Assembly (NCBI RefSeq): GCF_040227235.1
Contig: NZ_JBELNZ010000003.1
Location: forward strand, 496,001 to 560,000
Origin: Parafrigoribacterium_A soli
GTDB taxonomy: Bacteria; Actinomycetota; Actinomycetes; Actinomycetales; Microbacteriaceae
Direction: 5' to 3'
Length of the DNA stretch: 64,000 nucleotides
Shown here piece after piece: positions 8,510 through 17,493 of this stretch. How positions within the stretch are numbered: position 1 is the first letter of the stretch; each line of letters opens with the position of its first letter. Position numbers and translations under genes: made by a program. The notes under the pieces were generated by a model. It saw only the letters and a program-made list of their open reading frames with translations, was not told the DNA's origin and did not search any database.

Positions 8510-9417
8510 CCGGACTCGTCGCCCCGGAGGCGCCAGCCAGGCTCACGCTTCGCGAAGGCGAACCGCGCGAGAGGCCCAGGCGCAAGGCATCTCCACTATC
8601 GCGCCTGGGGAGAGTCATCGGTTATGTCGTGCTCATCGTGGGAGCAGTGGCACTGCTGGTTCCCTTCTTCTGGATGGTGATGAGTTCGCTCAAATCGCCA
8701 AACGAGGTCTTCTCGGTGCCGGTCGTGTGGATTCCGGACACCTTTGTGTGGAGCAACTACGTCGACATCTGGGCCAAAGCGGATATCGTCACGTGGATTC
8801 GCAACACCCTGTTCCTGGCCGTCGTCGTGACCTTCCTGCAGTTGCTCACAGGCTCCTTTGCTGCCTACGGCTTCGCACGGATGCGCTTTCGTGGTCGAGA
8901 CGCGCTCTTCCTGCTCTATGTCGGCACGATCGCCGTCCCGTGGGCGTCGTACATGATCCCCCAGTTCATCCTGCTGACGAACCTCAAGGTCTCGAACACG
9001 CTCTGGTCGATCATCCTGTTACAGGCGTTCGGCGCGTTCGGTGTCTTCCTCATGAAACAGTTCTACGAGACGATCCCCGAGGAACTGTCCGAGGCGGCGC
9101 GCATCGACGGACTCAGTGAGTATTCGATCTGGTGGCGCATCATGCTGCCGCTGTCGGTGCCGGCTCTGGCGAGCCTCGCGCTGCTGACCTTCGTGACGAC
9201 CTGGAACGACTATCTGGGTCCGCTGATCTATCTGCGCAACCCCGATCTGTGGACGATTCAGCTCGGGCTCAAGAGTTTCGTGAGCAGCCTTTATGACACC
9301 AACTACGCCCTCCTCTTCGCCGGGTTGAGCATCTCGGTGATCCCGATCGCCCTGATCTTCCTCTTCGGACAACGGTTCTTCGTCGAGGGACTCGCGACGA
9401 GCGGACTGAAGGGATGA
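8506..9417 (+). CDS. carbohydrate ABC transporter permease (MalG/UgpE-like)
   Basis: A 303-residue second permease of the importer, with about six membrane helices and the EAA motif EELSEAARIDGLSEYSIWWRI near residues 190-210. The start is the ATG at 8506 that overlaps the preceding stop by 4 bp and has GGAG upstream. It ends in an ATGA overlap with the YesL-like gene, so the four genes from the first permease onward are probably one tightly coupled transcript. Confidence 0.93.
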   Translation: MTGLVAPEAPARLTLREGEPRERPRRKASPLSRLGRVIGYVVLIVGAVALLVPFFWMVMSSLKSPNEVFSVPVVWIPDTFVWSNYVDIWAKADIVTWIRNTLFLAVVVTFLQLLTGSFAAYGFARMRFRGRDALFLLYVGTIAVPWASYMIPQFILLTNLKVSNTLWSIILLQAFGAFGVFLMKQFYETIPEELSEAARIDGLSEYSIWWRIMLPLSVPALASLALLTFVTTWNDYLGPLIYLRNPDLWTIQLGLKSFVSSLYDTNYALLFAGLSISVIPIALIFLFGQRFFVEGLATSGLKG

Positions 9418-10094
9418 GTGGCATGCGCGCAATTCCTCATGGCGTCTATTCCGCGATCTTCGGCGTCGTCTACCTCGGCCTCATGACGAATGCACTGTTG
9501 GTTGTGGGCTGCCTGCCCCTGATCGCTCTGCTGGTCACCACCGATCCGGCGTATTCGTGGCCGCTGATCGTCGTCGCGATACCGCTGTGCGCGCCGAGCC
9601 TGAGCGCAACTTTCGCGGTGTTCGGGGGGAATGCTCAGGGCGACCCGAGTGTCCTTCGGCTCTTCCTGCGTGCCTGGCGCCTGAACTGGCGGCCGTCGAT
9701 GCTGCTGGGCTCGTTGGTCGCCGTCGCGCTGACGGTGCTGCTGGTGGACGTGCGTTTCTTCGCCGGTGGCCAGGCGGGCGTCGTCATCATTCCCGTGCTC
9801 GCGGTGCTGACCGCACTGAGTCTCGCTCTCGGCGCCGTCGGACTCGTTGCCATTGCGGAGGAACCCAGGGCTCGGCTGCGCACCGTCGTCACGGTGAGCC
9901 TGTACTTCCTGGCGCGGCGCTGGTATCTCACGGCGGTCTCGCTCGCGGTCCTGATCGCACAAGCTGTGCTGTTCAGTTCGATCCCGGCGATTGCGCTCGG
10001 TGTAACGGCGACGCCCGCCCTCTATCTGGTGTGGGCGAATTCCCGCTACTCCCTTCGACCAGCGATCGACACAGAATCCGCCGCGGTCGCATGA
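9414..10094 (+). CDS. YesL-like DUF624 membrane protein
   Basis: A 226-residue integral membrane protein with about five hydrophobic helices and the family opening GVVYLGLMTNALLVVGCLPL. DUF624 proteins (Bacillus YesL) are found beside sugar ABC importers in rhamnogalacturonan and other plant-glycan loci and are presumed transporter accessories, but no biochemical role is established to my knowledge. It is translationally coupled to the MalG-like permease through a 4-bp overlap. Residues about 60-80 form a short hydrophilic loop (GGNAQGDPSVLRLFLRAW) conserved in shape with the family. Confidence 0.75.
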   Translation: MSGMRAIPHGVYSAIFGVVYLGLMTNALLVVGCLPLIALLVTTDPAYSWPLIVVAIPLCAPSLSATFAVFGGNAQGDPSVLRLFLRAWRLNWRPSMLLGSLVAVALTVLLVDVRFFAGGQAGVVIIPVLAVLTALSLALGAVGLVAIAEEPRARLRTVVTVSLYFLARRWYLTAVSLAVLIAQAVLFSSIPAIALGVTATPALYLVWANSRYSLRPAIDTESAAVA

Positions 10095-10131
10095 CCGACC
10101 GCGCCCTCCACGACGAAAGACATCACGACCT

Positions 10132-11316
10132 ATGAGTTCCATCTCTTCTGCGCAGCAGAACATCCCTCTCGATCTGGACGCCGCGATCGCGGCAGCGCTC
10201 CAGACCGTGCGTCGGAATATCGACGCATTCGGGGAGCGCTATCCGAATGACACGACCCTGGAGCGCCGGTACCCGTTGCGGCATGCCGCCCACGGGTTCG
10301 CCGAAGGTGCCAATAGGGGATGGACCACAAGCTTTGTCCCGGGGATGCAGTGGCTCGCCTGGGAACTCACCGGTGACCCCACTTTCCGCACCGCGGCCGC
10401 TGCTCACTCCAGGGACTTCGCCCGACGCGTGCGTGCGGGTGAGGATCTGGAAACCCACGACCTGGGATTCCTGTACACCCTGGCTTCGGTCGCCGCCTGG
10501 AAACTCACGGGCGACACCGATGCTCGCGAGGTCGCTCTGCTGGCCGCGCACCACCTCATGCGACGCTTTCTCGAGCCAGCGGGCATCATCCAGGCCTGGG
10601 GCGACCTCTCCGACCCGTCCCAGCGAGGCCGCACGATCATCGACAGCCTGATGAACATGCCCCTCCTCAGCTGGGCGGCGGAGCAGACCGGGGATGAACG
10701 ATTCAGTGCCGCTGTGCTCCGACACGCCACGCAGTTGCGCGAGCACATGCTGCGGCCCGATGATTCGACGTTCCATACCTTCTATTGGGATGCCGAGACG
10801 GGTGCTCCCCTGCGGGGTGCGACCGAGCAGGGAGCCTTCGACAACTCGTGCTGGGCACGCGGCCAGGCCTGGGGCATTTACGGTTTCGCACTCAACTATC
10901 GCGCGACCGGCGATGCGTCACTTCTTGAGGCGGCCCGGCGCTGTGCCGCCTATTTCGTTGCCCATCTTCCTGCAGACAGCGTGCCGTACTGGGATCTGGT
11001 CTACACGGACGGCAGCGAGGCGCCCCGCGACAGCTCTGCGGCCGCGATCGCGGTGTGCGGCCTGCTCGAGCTGGCGGACCTGGAGGATGACGCGGCGCGC
11101 GCGGAACAGGCAGAGGGCTCTGCCCGCCGCATCCTGGCCTCGCTGGTCTCTCATTACGCACCGGCCCATTCGGAGGACTCCGACGCGCTCCTGGTGCACG
11201 GTGTCTACGATCTGCCCAAAGACATCGGTGTCGACGAGGGCACCCTCTGGGGCGACTACTTCTACCTGGAAGCGCTCGTGCGCAGTTCTCGCCGAGGGTG
11301 GAAGCCGTACTGGTGA
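10132..11316 (+). CDS. GH88 unsaturated glucuronyl hydrolase
   Basis: A 394-residue alpha6/alpha6-barrel hydrolase expected to release 4-deoxy-L-threo-hex-4-enopyranuronate from the non-reducing end of lyase products by hydrating the vinyl ether. Asp110 in ETHDLGFL and Asp171 in IIDSLMNMPLL correspond to the two catalytic aspartates known in the Bacillus GL1 enzyme (Asp88 and Asp149); the 61-residue spacing is identical. No signal peptide is present, so it acts in the cytoplasm. The W/G-rich tail (DEGTLWGDYFYLEALVRS) is also typical. It links the upstream lyase to the downstream kdu genes. Confidence 0.93.
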   Translation: MSSISSAQQNIPLDLDAAIAAALQTVRRNIDAFGERYPNDTTLERRYPLRHAAHGFAEGANRGWTTSFVPGMQWLAWELTGDPTFRTAAAAHSRDFARRVRAGEDLETHDLGFLYTLASVAAWKLTGDTDAREVALLAAHHLMRRFLEPAGIIQAWGDLSDPSQRGRTIIDSLMNMPLLSWAAEQTGDERFSAAVLRHATQLREHMLRPDDSTFHTFYWDAETGAPLRGATEQGAFDNSCWARGQAWGIYGFALNYRATGDASLLEAARRCAAYFVAHLPADSVPYWDLVYTDGSEAPRDSSAAAIAVCGLLELADLEDDAARAEQAEGSARRILASLVSHYAPAHSEDSDALLVHGVYDLPKDIGVDEGTLWGDYFYLEALVRSSRRGWKPYW

Positions 11317-11344
11317 CCGCAGCGACACGAGGGAGGGGGATGGC

Positions 11345-12262
11345 ATGCGTCTCGTGAGCTTCGCGCACGACGGCCGACCACGGCCCGGAGCACTGATCGG
11401 GTCACCCGAGGGTGACCGTGTTCTCGACCTGAGCTCGACGATGCCAGCCGGTCGGCACGGCGTTGAGAGAATCATCTCCGATGCGGAGATGCTGCGGGTC
11501 GTCGCAGAAGCGGTGCGGGTTCAGACCGCCGAACGAGAATCCGGGCAGCTTCACCTCGTCACGGAGGTGACTCTCGTCGAACCGGTGCGCCCGGGCAAGA
11601 TCCTCTGTCTCGGATACAACTATCGCGGGCATGTTCCCGTCGGCGTCGACCCGACGACGGCCGATCCCGAGTTCCCGGATGTCTTCGTCAAGACTCCGAA
11701 CGTGCTCGCTGGTCCGTCGGATTCGGTGACGCTGCCACGAGCGAGTACCGACGTCGACTATGAGGGCGAGATCGCGCTCGTCATCGGTCGACGTGCTCAC
11801 CAGGTGCCGTTCGATCGGGCGATGGACTGCGTCGCCGGGCTCACCCTGTTCAACGATGTCTCCGCCCGCGATTGGCAGGGCCGTTCGAGCCAGTGGGAAC
11901 TGGGCAAGTGCTTCGACGGTTTCGGCGTTCTCGGCCCCGCCATCGTCACGCTCGATGAGGTGCCCGATCCTCATGACCTGCTGCTCGAGGTCGTGCGCGA
12001 CGGCATCGTGACCGTGTCGCAGAGCACGTCGACGATGGTCTTCTCCATGCCGCTTCTCGTGCACTACCTGAGCCAGGTAATGACGCTCGAACCCGGGGAC
12101 ATCATCTCCACGGGGAGTCCGCAGAAGACGGCGGACGCGCTGGCCGCCCATCGGCCGCTCGCGGATGGCGACGCCGTCACCATCCGCGTCGCCGGGCTCG
12201 GCGAACTGACCACCAGCTTCGTCTCACCGACCGTTTCACCGATCTCCGGAGTGCAGCCATGA
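11345..12262 (+). CDS. fumarylacetoacetate hydrolase-family protein
   Basis: A 305-residue FAH-fold protein. The ATG at 11345 is preceded by GAGGGAGGGG; the frame extends far upstream through the GH88 gene but without support. Metal-binding and catalytic signatures are seen: DYEGEIALVIG (two Glu ligands), NDVSARD, and GDIISTGSP in place of the usual TGTPxG. Family members cleave or decarboxylate 2,4-diketo acids or hydrolyse 2-keto-3-deoxy sugar-acid derivatives such as diketo-deoxyrhamnonate, so a role in processing a deoxy-keto-uronate is plausible but unproven. It overlaps kduD by 4 bp. Confidence 0.85.
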   Translation: MRLVSFAHDGRPRPGALIGSPEGDRVLDLSSTMPAGRHGVERIISDAEMLRVVAEAVRVQTAERESGQLHLVTEVTLVEPVRPGKILCLGYNYRGHVPVGVDPTTADPEFPDVFVKTPNVLAGPSDSVTLPRASTDVDYEGEIALVIGRRAHQVPFDRAMDCVAGLTLFNDVSARDWQGRSSQWELGKCFDGFGVLGPAIVTLDEVPDPHDLLLEVVRDGIVTVSQSTSTMVFSMPLLVHYLSQVMTLEPGDIISTGSPQKTADALAAHRPLADGDAVTIRVAGLGELTTSFVSPTVSPISGVQP

Positions 12263-13023
12263 TTCTCGATTCCTTCAGGCTCAACGGCAAAGTGGCACTT
12301 GTCACGGGCTCAAACCGCGGGCTCGGTCAGGGGGCTGCGCTCGCGCTCGCCGAAGCCGGGGCCGATATCGCGCTGCTCGAGCGCAGCGCGGGAGGTGAAA
12401 CCGCCGCGCGCATCAAGGCCCTTGGTCGTCGGGTGCACACCGTGCACGCGGACCTCTCCACGGCAACGGCCGAGAGCCTCGCCGCGGCCGTCACCGAGGT
12501 GATCGATGTGCTCGGCACCGTCGACATCCTGGTCAACAACGCTGGCACGATTCGCCGCGCCCCCGCGGTCGACTACTCGGTCGCCGAGTGGAATGAGGTG
12601 CTCACCGTCAATCTCGATGCCGTGTTCCACCTGTCCCAGGCGACGGGTCGGCACATGATCGGCAAGGGCGGCGGCCGCATCATCAATGTCGCGTCCATGT
12701 TGTCTTTCCAGGGCGGCGTGCTCGTCCCCGCCTATACCGCGTCCAAACACGCGGTCGCCGGACTCACCAAGGCACTGGCCAACGAGTGGGCCGCATCCGG
12801 AGTGACGGTGAACGCCATCGCACCCGGTTATATGGCCACAGACAACACGGCCGCCATCCGGGACGACGCCGATCGTGAGAGTGCCATTCTGGCCAGGATC
12901 CCCTCCGGACGCTGGGGCACCCCAACCGATCTGCAGGGCGCGTTCGTCTTCCTCGCCTCGGATGCTGCGGCCTACGTCACCGGCGCGGTCATCCCGGTCG
13001 ACGGCGGCTGGCTCGCGCGCTAG
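12259..13023 (+). CDS. kduD: 2-keto-3-deoxygluconate dehydrogenase (KduD-type SDR)
   Basis: A 254-residue short-chain dehydrogenase with the cofactor motif TGSNRGLG (residues about 16-23), NNAG, the catalytic Ser plus YTASK, and the C-terminal segment RIPSGRWGTPTDLQGAFVFL followed by VDGGWLAR, which is highly characteristic of KduD. It reduces 2,5-diketo-3-deoxygluconate to 2-keto-3-deoxygluconate with NAD(P)H in the cytoplasm. Length equals that of E. coli KduD within one residue. It lies between the FAH gene (4-bp overlap) and kduI. Confidence 0.92.
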   Translation: MILDSFRLNGKVALVTGSNRGLGQGAALALAEAGADIALLERSAGGETAARIKALGRRVHTVHADLSTATAESLAAAVTEVIDVLGTVDILVNNAGTIRRAPAVDYSVAEWNEVLTVNLDAVFHLSQATGRHMIGKGGGRIINVASMLSFQGGVLVPAYTASKHAVAGLTKALANEWAASGVTVNAIAPGYMATDNTAAIRDDADRESAILARIPSGRWGTPTDLQGAFVFLASDAAAYVTGAVIPVDGGWLAR

Positions 13024-13055
13024 AACCTCATCACCACGGAATCAGGAGAGAACAC

Positions 13056-13880
13056 ATGGAACAGCGGTATACGACCCATCCGGATCAGATTCGGGGTATG
13101 ACGACGGAAGACCTGCGTGCGAACTACCTCGTGCCGGAGGTCTTTGTGCCCGGCGAGATCACGGTCGTCTACACCCATCACGACCGGGTCGTGCTGGGCG
13201 GAGCGGTTCCCGCGGGCAGGGACTTGTCCCTTCCTGGCTATCCCGAGATTCGCAGCGACTACTTCCTCGAGCACCGCGAGCTCGGAATCATCAACGTCGG
13301 CGGCACGGGAACGGTCACGGCCGACGGCGAGATCTACACCCTGGTGAAGGGAGCGTGCCTGTACCTGGGCCGCGGCATCCGAGAGGTGGTCTTCGCCGAC
13401 GCCGACGGTGCCGCGCAGTTCTACCTGTTCTCCGCGCCGGCACACACGAGCTATCCGTCGGCGTTGGTCTCTCCCGGGGAGGGCACCGTGCGCGAGCTGG
13501 GCGACCAGCTCACGTCCAACCGCCGAACCCTCAACCAGTACATCCACGAGGACGGTGTGCGCTCATGCCAGATCGTCATGGGAGTCACCGAACTGCATCC
13601 CGGATCGATGTGGAACACGATGCCGGCGCACACCCACGATCGTCGCACCGAGTGCTACCTGTATTTCGACATTCCGGAGGACGCGCGGGTCATCCACCTG
13701 CTCGGTGAGCGCCAGGAGACCCGGCACCTCGTGGTTGCCGACCGCCAGGCGATCATCTCGCCCAGCTGGTCGCTGCACTCGGGAGTCGGCACCGCGTCCT
13801 ACTCGTTCATCTGGGCGATGGCCGGAGAGAACCAGGCCTTCGATGACATGGATGCTGCGGCGGTGACGACCCTGCGCTGA
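13056..13880 (+). CDS. kduI: 5-dehydro-4-deoxy-D-glucuronate isomerase
   Basis: A 274-residue cupin-fold isomerase converting 5-keto-4-deoxyuronate into 2,5-diketo-3-deoxygluconate, the KduD substrate. The zinc ligands are visible as His192, His194 and Glu199 in AHTHDRRTEC and His241 in SWSLHSG, with the same relative spacing as E. coli His196/198, Glu203 and His245. The early region (EQRYTTHPDQIRGMTTEDLR) is also typical of the family. AGGAG lies 8 nt before the ATG. It is the last gene of the uronate operon; KDG kinase and KDPG aldolase genes are not in this window. Confidence 0.95.
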   Translation: MEQRYTTHPDQIRGMTTEDLRANYLVPEVFVPGEITVVYTHHDRVVLGGAVPAGRDLSLPGYPEIRSDYFLEHRELGIINVGGTGTVTADGEIYTLVKGACLYLGRGIREVVFADADGAAQFYLFSAPAHTSYPSALVSPGEGTVRELGDQLTSNRRTLNQYIHEDGVRSCQIVMGVTELHPGSMWNTMPAHTHDRRTECYLYFDIPEDARVIHLLGERQETRHLVVADRQAIISPSWSLHSGVGTASYSFIWAMAGENQAFDDMDAAAVTTLR

Positions 13881-13909
13881 TGAGCGCGGCTGTCCAGCGC
13901 GGCGGCTTC

Positions 13910-14401
13910 TCAGTCGGGAATCGAGAGCGTGACCGGCGCCGCCTCGGCGGGACCACCGCACTGCTCGGTGCCACCCACCCTCGTCCACCGCCGCGAAACC
14001 TCGCGCTCCGCGAGCACCGTGCCATCCGCGGAGTTGGCGCGCACCGTCATCGTCTTCGGCGCGGACATCCCCACCTGGAACGTCCAGTTGTGATCGTCGA
14101 CCCGCACCTCGATCGGTGGAATTGCGATCGGGGCGGATGTCGGGGCCGGGCCCTGCGCATCCGGTATCGCGGTCGCCCGTTGCAGCGGCTCGTCCTGCTG
14201 CTGCAGCTCGCCCGCAGCGACCGAGCACGTTTCGTCGATGCACAACTGCACGGTGTGAACCTTCTGTACCGCTCCCTTGAGAGTCACGGTCGCCGTATTG
14301 ATCCACCCGATCGCCGTGCACGCCTGCGGCAACATAGAGCAGCCGACGAGCGTCGAGCCGAGGCAAACCAGAGCGACGAGGGCCGTAAACAGTCTTCGCA
14401 T
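13910..14401 (-). CDS. hypothetical lipoprotein
   Basis: A 163-residue putative lipoprotein of unknown function, convergent to kduI with a 29-bp gap. The N-terminus MRRLFTALVALVCLGSTLVGC is a signal peptide with an LVGC lipobox (Cys21), so the mature part should be lipid-anchored outside the cell. Several further cysteines (ACTAIG, LCIDETCS, EQCGG) could form disulfides. The segment VRVDDHNWTFQVGMSAPKTM looks like a beta-sandwich domain. No family is recognised. Confidence 0.7.
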   Translation of the reverse strand: MRRLFTALVALVCLGSTLVGCSMLPQACTAIGWINTATVTLKGAVQKVHTVQLCIDETCSVAAGELQQQDEPLQRATAIPDAQGPAPTSAPIAIPPIEVRVDDHNWTFQVGMSAPKTMTVRANSADGTVLAEREVSRRWTRVGGTEQCGGPAEAAPVTLSIPD

Positions 14402-14676
14402 GCTTCATGCTGGCAGTGCCGCGTGCGTGCGGGCTGAACCGGGCGATGACGTTACCCAACCGTGAGCAGCCCACCAAGGCGTCGCGCATGTGCCCGTCCT
14501 CCAACCGGGCGAAGCACGCGCAAACGCTGATAGTGAGAACCCCACATCTGATGCCGGTACGTTCAGGCCCGCCGCATACGATGATCTTTAGTTCTGTCGG
14601 ATAGTCATCGATCGAATGTGTCTGTGGCGGCGCTTCACGAGAGGGCCGCGCGGGGCCCACGAGGAGGAGAGAATCA

Positions 14677-15444
14677 ATGAAGATCATCGTGCTGGTGAAG
14701 CAGGTGCCAGACACCTATGACGAGCGAAAGCTCGATCCAACCACTGGAATCCTCGACCGCGACGCGAGCGAGCCGATCATCGATGAGATCGTCGAGCGGG
14801 CGATCGAGACCGCGCTGACGTTCAAGGACGCGCAGAAAGACACCGAGGTGGTCCTCCTCGCCATGGGGCCGGATGCCCTCACCGCGTCCCTGCGCAAGGG
14901 CCTGTCCCTGGGTGCAGACTCCGCCATTCACGTGCTCGACGATGGCCTCGAGGCGGCCGACCTCGTGCGCACCTCCGCCGTGCTTGCCGCCGCCGCCGCG
15001 AACAGCGGTTACGACCTGATCATCGCCGGCAACGAATCGACGGATGGCCGTGGCGGCGTCATGCCCGCCATGGTCGCCGAGAGACTGGGAGTGCCGCACC
15101 TCACCGCCATCGATTCGGTCGAGGTCTCGGGCACCACGATCAGCGGCGCTCGTGAGACGGAGAATGGCAGCCTCGACGTTCACGCCACCCTCCCCGCCGT
15201 CATCTCGATCACCGAGCGCGCACCGGAGGCGCGCTTCCCGAACTTCAAGGGCATTCTCGGCGCGAAGAAGAAGCCGATCACCGTGCTGTCGCTCGGCGAC
15301 CTCGCCGTCGCCGAGACGGGCGCTCGCTCCGTGATCCTGAGCACGACCGAACGCCCGGCGCGAGAGGCGGGAAAGAAGATCGTTGACGAGGGCAACGCCG
15401 GAGTGGAGCTCGCCGAGTTCCTCGCCGCTGGCCACCTGATCTGA
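14677..15444 (+). CDS. etfB: electron transfer flavoprotein beta subunit
   Basis: A 255-residue EtfB: it starts MKIIVLVKQVPDTYDE and contains the AMP/nucleotide-binding core DLIIAGNESTDGRGGVMPAMVAERLG and the later RFPNFKGILGAKKKP, all typical. With EtfA it accepts electrons from acyl-CoA dehydrogenases and other flavin dehydrogenases. GAGGAGGAG is placed well before the ATG. The preceding ~275 bp hold the promoter region, without another gene that I can support. Confidence 0.95.
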   Translation: MKIIVLVKQVPDTYDERKLDPTTGILDRDASEPIIDEIVERAIETALTFKDAQKDTEVVLLAMGPDALTASLRKGLSLGADSAIHVLDDGLEAADLVRTSAVLAAAAANSGYDLIIAGNESTDGRGGVMPAMVAERLGVPHLTAIDSVEVSGTTISGARETENGSLDVHATLPAVISITERAPEARFPNFKGILGAKKKPITVLSLGDLAVAETGARSVILSTTERPAREAGKKIVDEGNAGVELAEFLAAGHLI

Positions 15445-15457
15445 CAAGGAGCGGACA

Positions 15458-16429
15458 ATGTCCAACGTACTCACGCTGATCGAACTCTCGGGCACGGGAG
15501 CAATCAGGAACACGGCCGCGGGACTCATCGCCGCCGCCGCAAAGCTCGGAACGCCGGTGGCGGTCGTCGCCGCCAAGCCCGGCGCCGGATCCGCGCTCGC
15601 CGGGGAACTCGGCACACTGGGCGCGGCCCAGGTCTACGTCGCGGAGAGCGACCAGGTCGGTTCGCTGCTTGTGGCCCCCGAGGTCGAGGCTCTCGTCGCC
15701 GCCCATACGGCACTCGATCCCGCGGCGATCCTTCTCGCTCACTCGGTCGAGGGGCGTGATGTCGCCGCCCGGCTGGCCGTGCGCATCGGTGGCGGCCTCC
15801 TCGTCGATGCCGTGGACGTGCGAGCGGAAGCCGGCAGAATCGTCGCCACCCACTCCGTCTTCGGTGGCGCGTACACGGTCGAGGCCGCTGTCGAGGGCGG
15901 AACGCCCATCGTCACGGTGCGCTCCGGTGCCATCCAGGATCGCGCCGACGCCGCAACGGCCGAGGTGACGGTCGCGTCGATCGAGGTCGATGCGTCCGCA
16001 GCCGCTGTGATCGATGCCGTTCACGACCAGGTCGTGGCCTCATCCCGCCCGGAGCTTCGCGACGCATCCACCGTCGTCTCCGGCGGTCGCGGACTCGGCT
16101 CAAAGGAGAAGTTCGAACTCGTCGAGCGACTGGCTGACGCTCTCGGTGGCGCCGTCGGGGCATCCCGCGCCGCGGTCGACGCGGGCTACGTGCCGCAGAC
16201 GCTGCAGGTCGGCCAGACCGGCACCACGGTGGCTCCGCAGCTCTACATCGCGCTTGGAATCTCCGGCGCCATCCAGCACCGGGCGGGCATGCAGACGGCC
16301 AAGACCATCGTCGCGATCAATAAGGACGCGGATGCGCCGATCTTCGACATCGCGGACTTCGGTATCGTTGGCGACGTGTTCACCGTCGTGCCGCAGCTCA
16401 TCGAGTCGATCGAGGCACGGAAACACTAG
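15458..16429 (+). CDS. etfA: electron transfer flavoprotein alpha subunit
   Basis: A 323-residue EtfA. The C-terminal FAD domain is clear: VVSGGRGLGSKEKFELVERLA, GASRAAVDAGYVP, QVGQTGTTVAPQLYIALGISGAIQH and IVAINKDADAPIFDIADFGIVGD. It forms the FAD-bearing heterodimer with EtfB. Gene spacing of 13 bp with AAGGAG indicates co-transcription, and its stop overlaps the GTG start of the cytochrome b gene (TAGTG), which suggests that the latter is functionally linked. Confidence 0.95.
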   Translation: MSNVLTLIELSGTGAIRNTAAGLIAAAAKLGTPVAVVAAKPGAGSALAGELGTLGAAQVYVAESDQVGSLLVAPEVEALVAAHTALDPAAILLAHSVEGRDVAARLAVRIGGGLLVDAVDVRAEAGRIVATHSVFGGAYTVEAAVEGGTPIVTVRSGAIQDRADAATAEVTVASIEVDASAAAVIDAVHDQVVASSRPELRDASTVVSGGRGLGSKEKFELVERLADALGGAVGASRAAVDAGYVPQTLQVGQTGTTVAPQLYIALGISGAIQHRAGMQTAKTIVAINKDADAPIFDIADFGIVGDVFTVVPQLIESIEARKH

Positions 16430-17355
16430 TGGCAACGAAAAACGCGTCCATCACCTCGAGCAGGTGGTTCAAGCTCGTCTGGGTCATCCCCGCCGCACTC
16501 GTCGTGCTCTTCCTCATCGTGCTCGCGGCCAAGGGCATCCGCAGCCTTCCCGCGGTGCAGTCCTTCATGAGCGACTACCCGGGGCGCTCGGCGCTCCCGG
16601 AGGGCGCTCCCGTCGGCTTCCCGGCCTGGCTCGCCTGGCAGCACTATCTCAACTTCTTCTTCATCGTGCTGATCATTCGGGCGGGATGGAAGGTGCGCAC
16701 CACGGGCAGGCCTCCGGCGCGCTGGATGCGCAATAACACGGGCCTCATCCGCACGAAGAACCCACCGCTCAAGATCAGCCTCGATCTCTGGTTCCACCTC
16801 AGCCTCGGCTGGCTGTGGATCATCAACGGCGCGCTCTTCTACGTGTTGATCTTCACGACCGGGCAGTGGACCCGCATCGTGCCCGTGCACTGGGACGTCT
16901 TCCCGAACGCGGTATCCGTGGCGATCCAGTACGCCTCGCTGAATTGGCCGGTCGACAACGGCTGGGTCAACTACAACGCGCTGCAGCTGATCGCCTACTT
17001 CGTCACCGTGTTCATCGCGGCGCCGCTGGCAATCCTCACCGGCTGGCGGATGTCGGGGGCCTGGCCGAGGAACGCCGTGAAGCTCAACCGGGTCTACCCC
17101 ATTACGCTCGCGAGGGCGATCCACTTCCCCGTGATGCTGTACTTCGTGCTGTTCATTGTCGTGCACGTGACACTCGTGCTGGCGACCGGGGCGCTGCGCA
17201 ACCTCAACCATATGTACGGCGGCAGCGACAACGAGAACTGGGTCGGATTCGGAATCTTCGCGGCCTCGCTCGTGGTGGTCATCGCCGCTTGGGTGGCCGC
17301 TCGACCGGTCCTGCTGCGGCCGGTCGCCTCGCTCATGGGCTCGATCAGCCGCTGA
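16429..17355 (+). CDS. cytochrome b561-like / formate dehydrogenase gamma-type membrane protein
   Basis: A 308-residue membrane protein with about five to six hydrophobic helices and histidines inside or next to them suited to bis-haem b ligation (WQHYLNFFF near residue 65, FHLSLGWLWIINGALFY near 125, ARAIHFPVMLYFVLFIVVHVTLV near 230-250). This fits the cytochrome b/b6 domain of formate dehydrogenase gamma subunits. It begins on a GTG that overlaps the etfA stop. No iron-sulfur or molybdopterin subunit is nearby, so its partner is more likely ETF, passing electrons to menaquinone; that is an inference from position. Confidence 0.8.
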   Translation: MATKNASITSSRWFKLVWVIPAALVVLFLIVLAAKGIRSLPAVQSFMSDYPGRSALPEGAPVGFPAWLAWQHYLNFFFIVLIIRAGWKVRTTGRPPARWMRNNTGLIRTKNPPLKISLDLWFHLSLGWLWIINGALFYVLIFTTGQWTRIVPVHWDVFPNAVSVAIQYASLNWPVDNGWVNYNALQLIAYFVTVFIAAPLAILTGWRMSGAWPRNAVKLNRVYPITLARAIHFPVMLYFVLFIVVHVTLVLATGALRNLNHMYGGSDNENWVGFGIFAASLVVVIAAWVAARPVLLRPVASLMGSISR

Positions 17356-17409
17356 TCGCATCCTGGCGGCGGTTGTAGGAAAACACCGCGGTTTCTCGGC
17401 GCATCCGAG

Positions 17410-17440
17410 CCAGAATTGTGCGGAATCGGCACAATTCTGG
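17410..17440. terminator. 12-bp perfect inverted repeat between cytochrome b and acyl-CoA dehydrogenase genes
   Basis: CCAGAATTGTGC (17410-17421) and GCACAATTCTGG (17429-17440) flank a 7-nt loop. There is no T-run. It could be a Rho-independent terminator of the etf operon or an operator for the dehydrogenase gene, since it ends 41 bp before that gene's -10-like box. Confidence 0.5.
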
Positions 17441-17493
17441 GCAGTTGCCGGGCCGGCCCTGTCGCGCGATCTGCTCGGGTTACGCTGGCGAGC

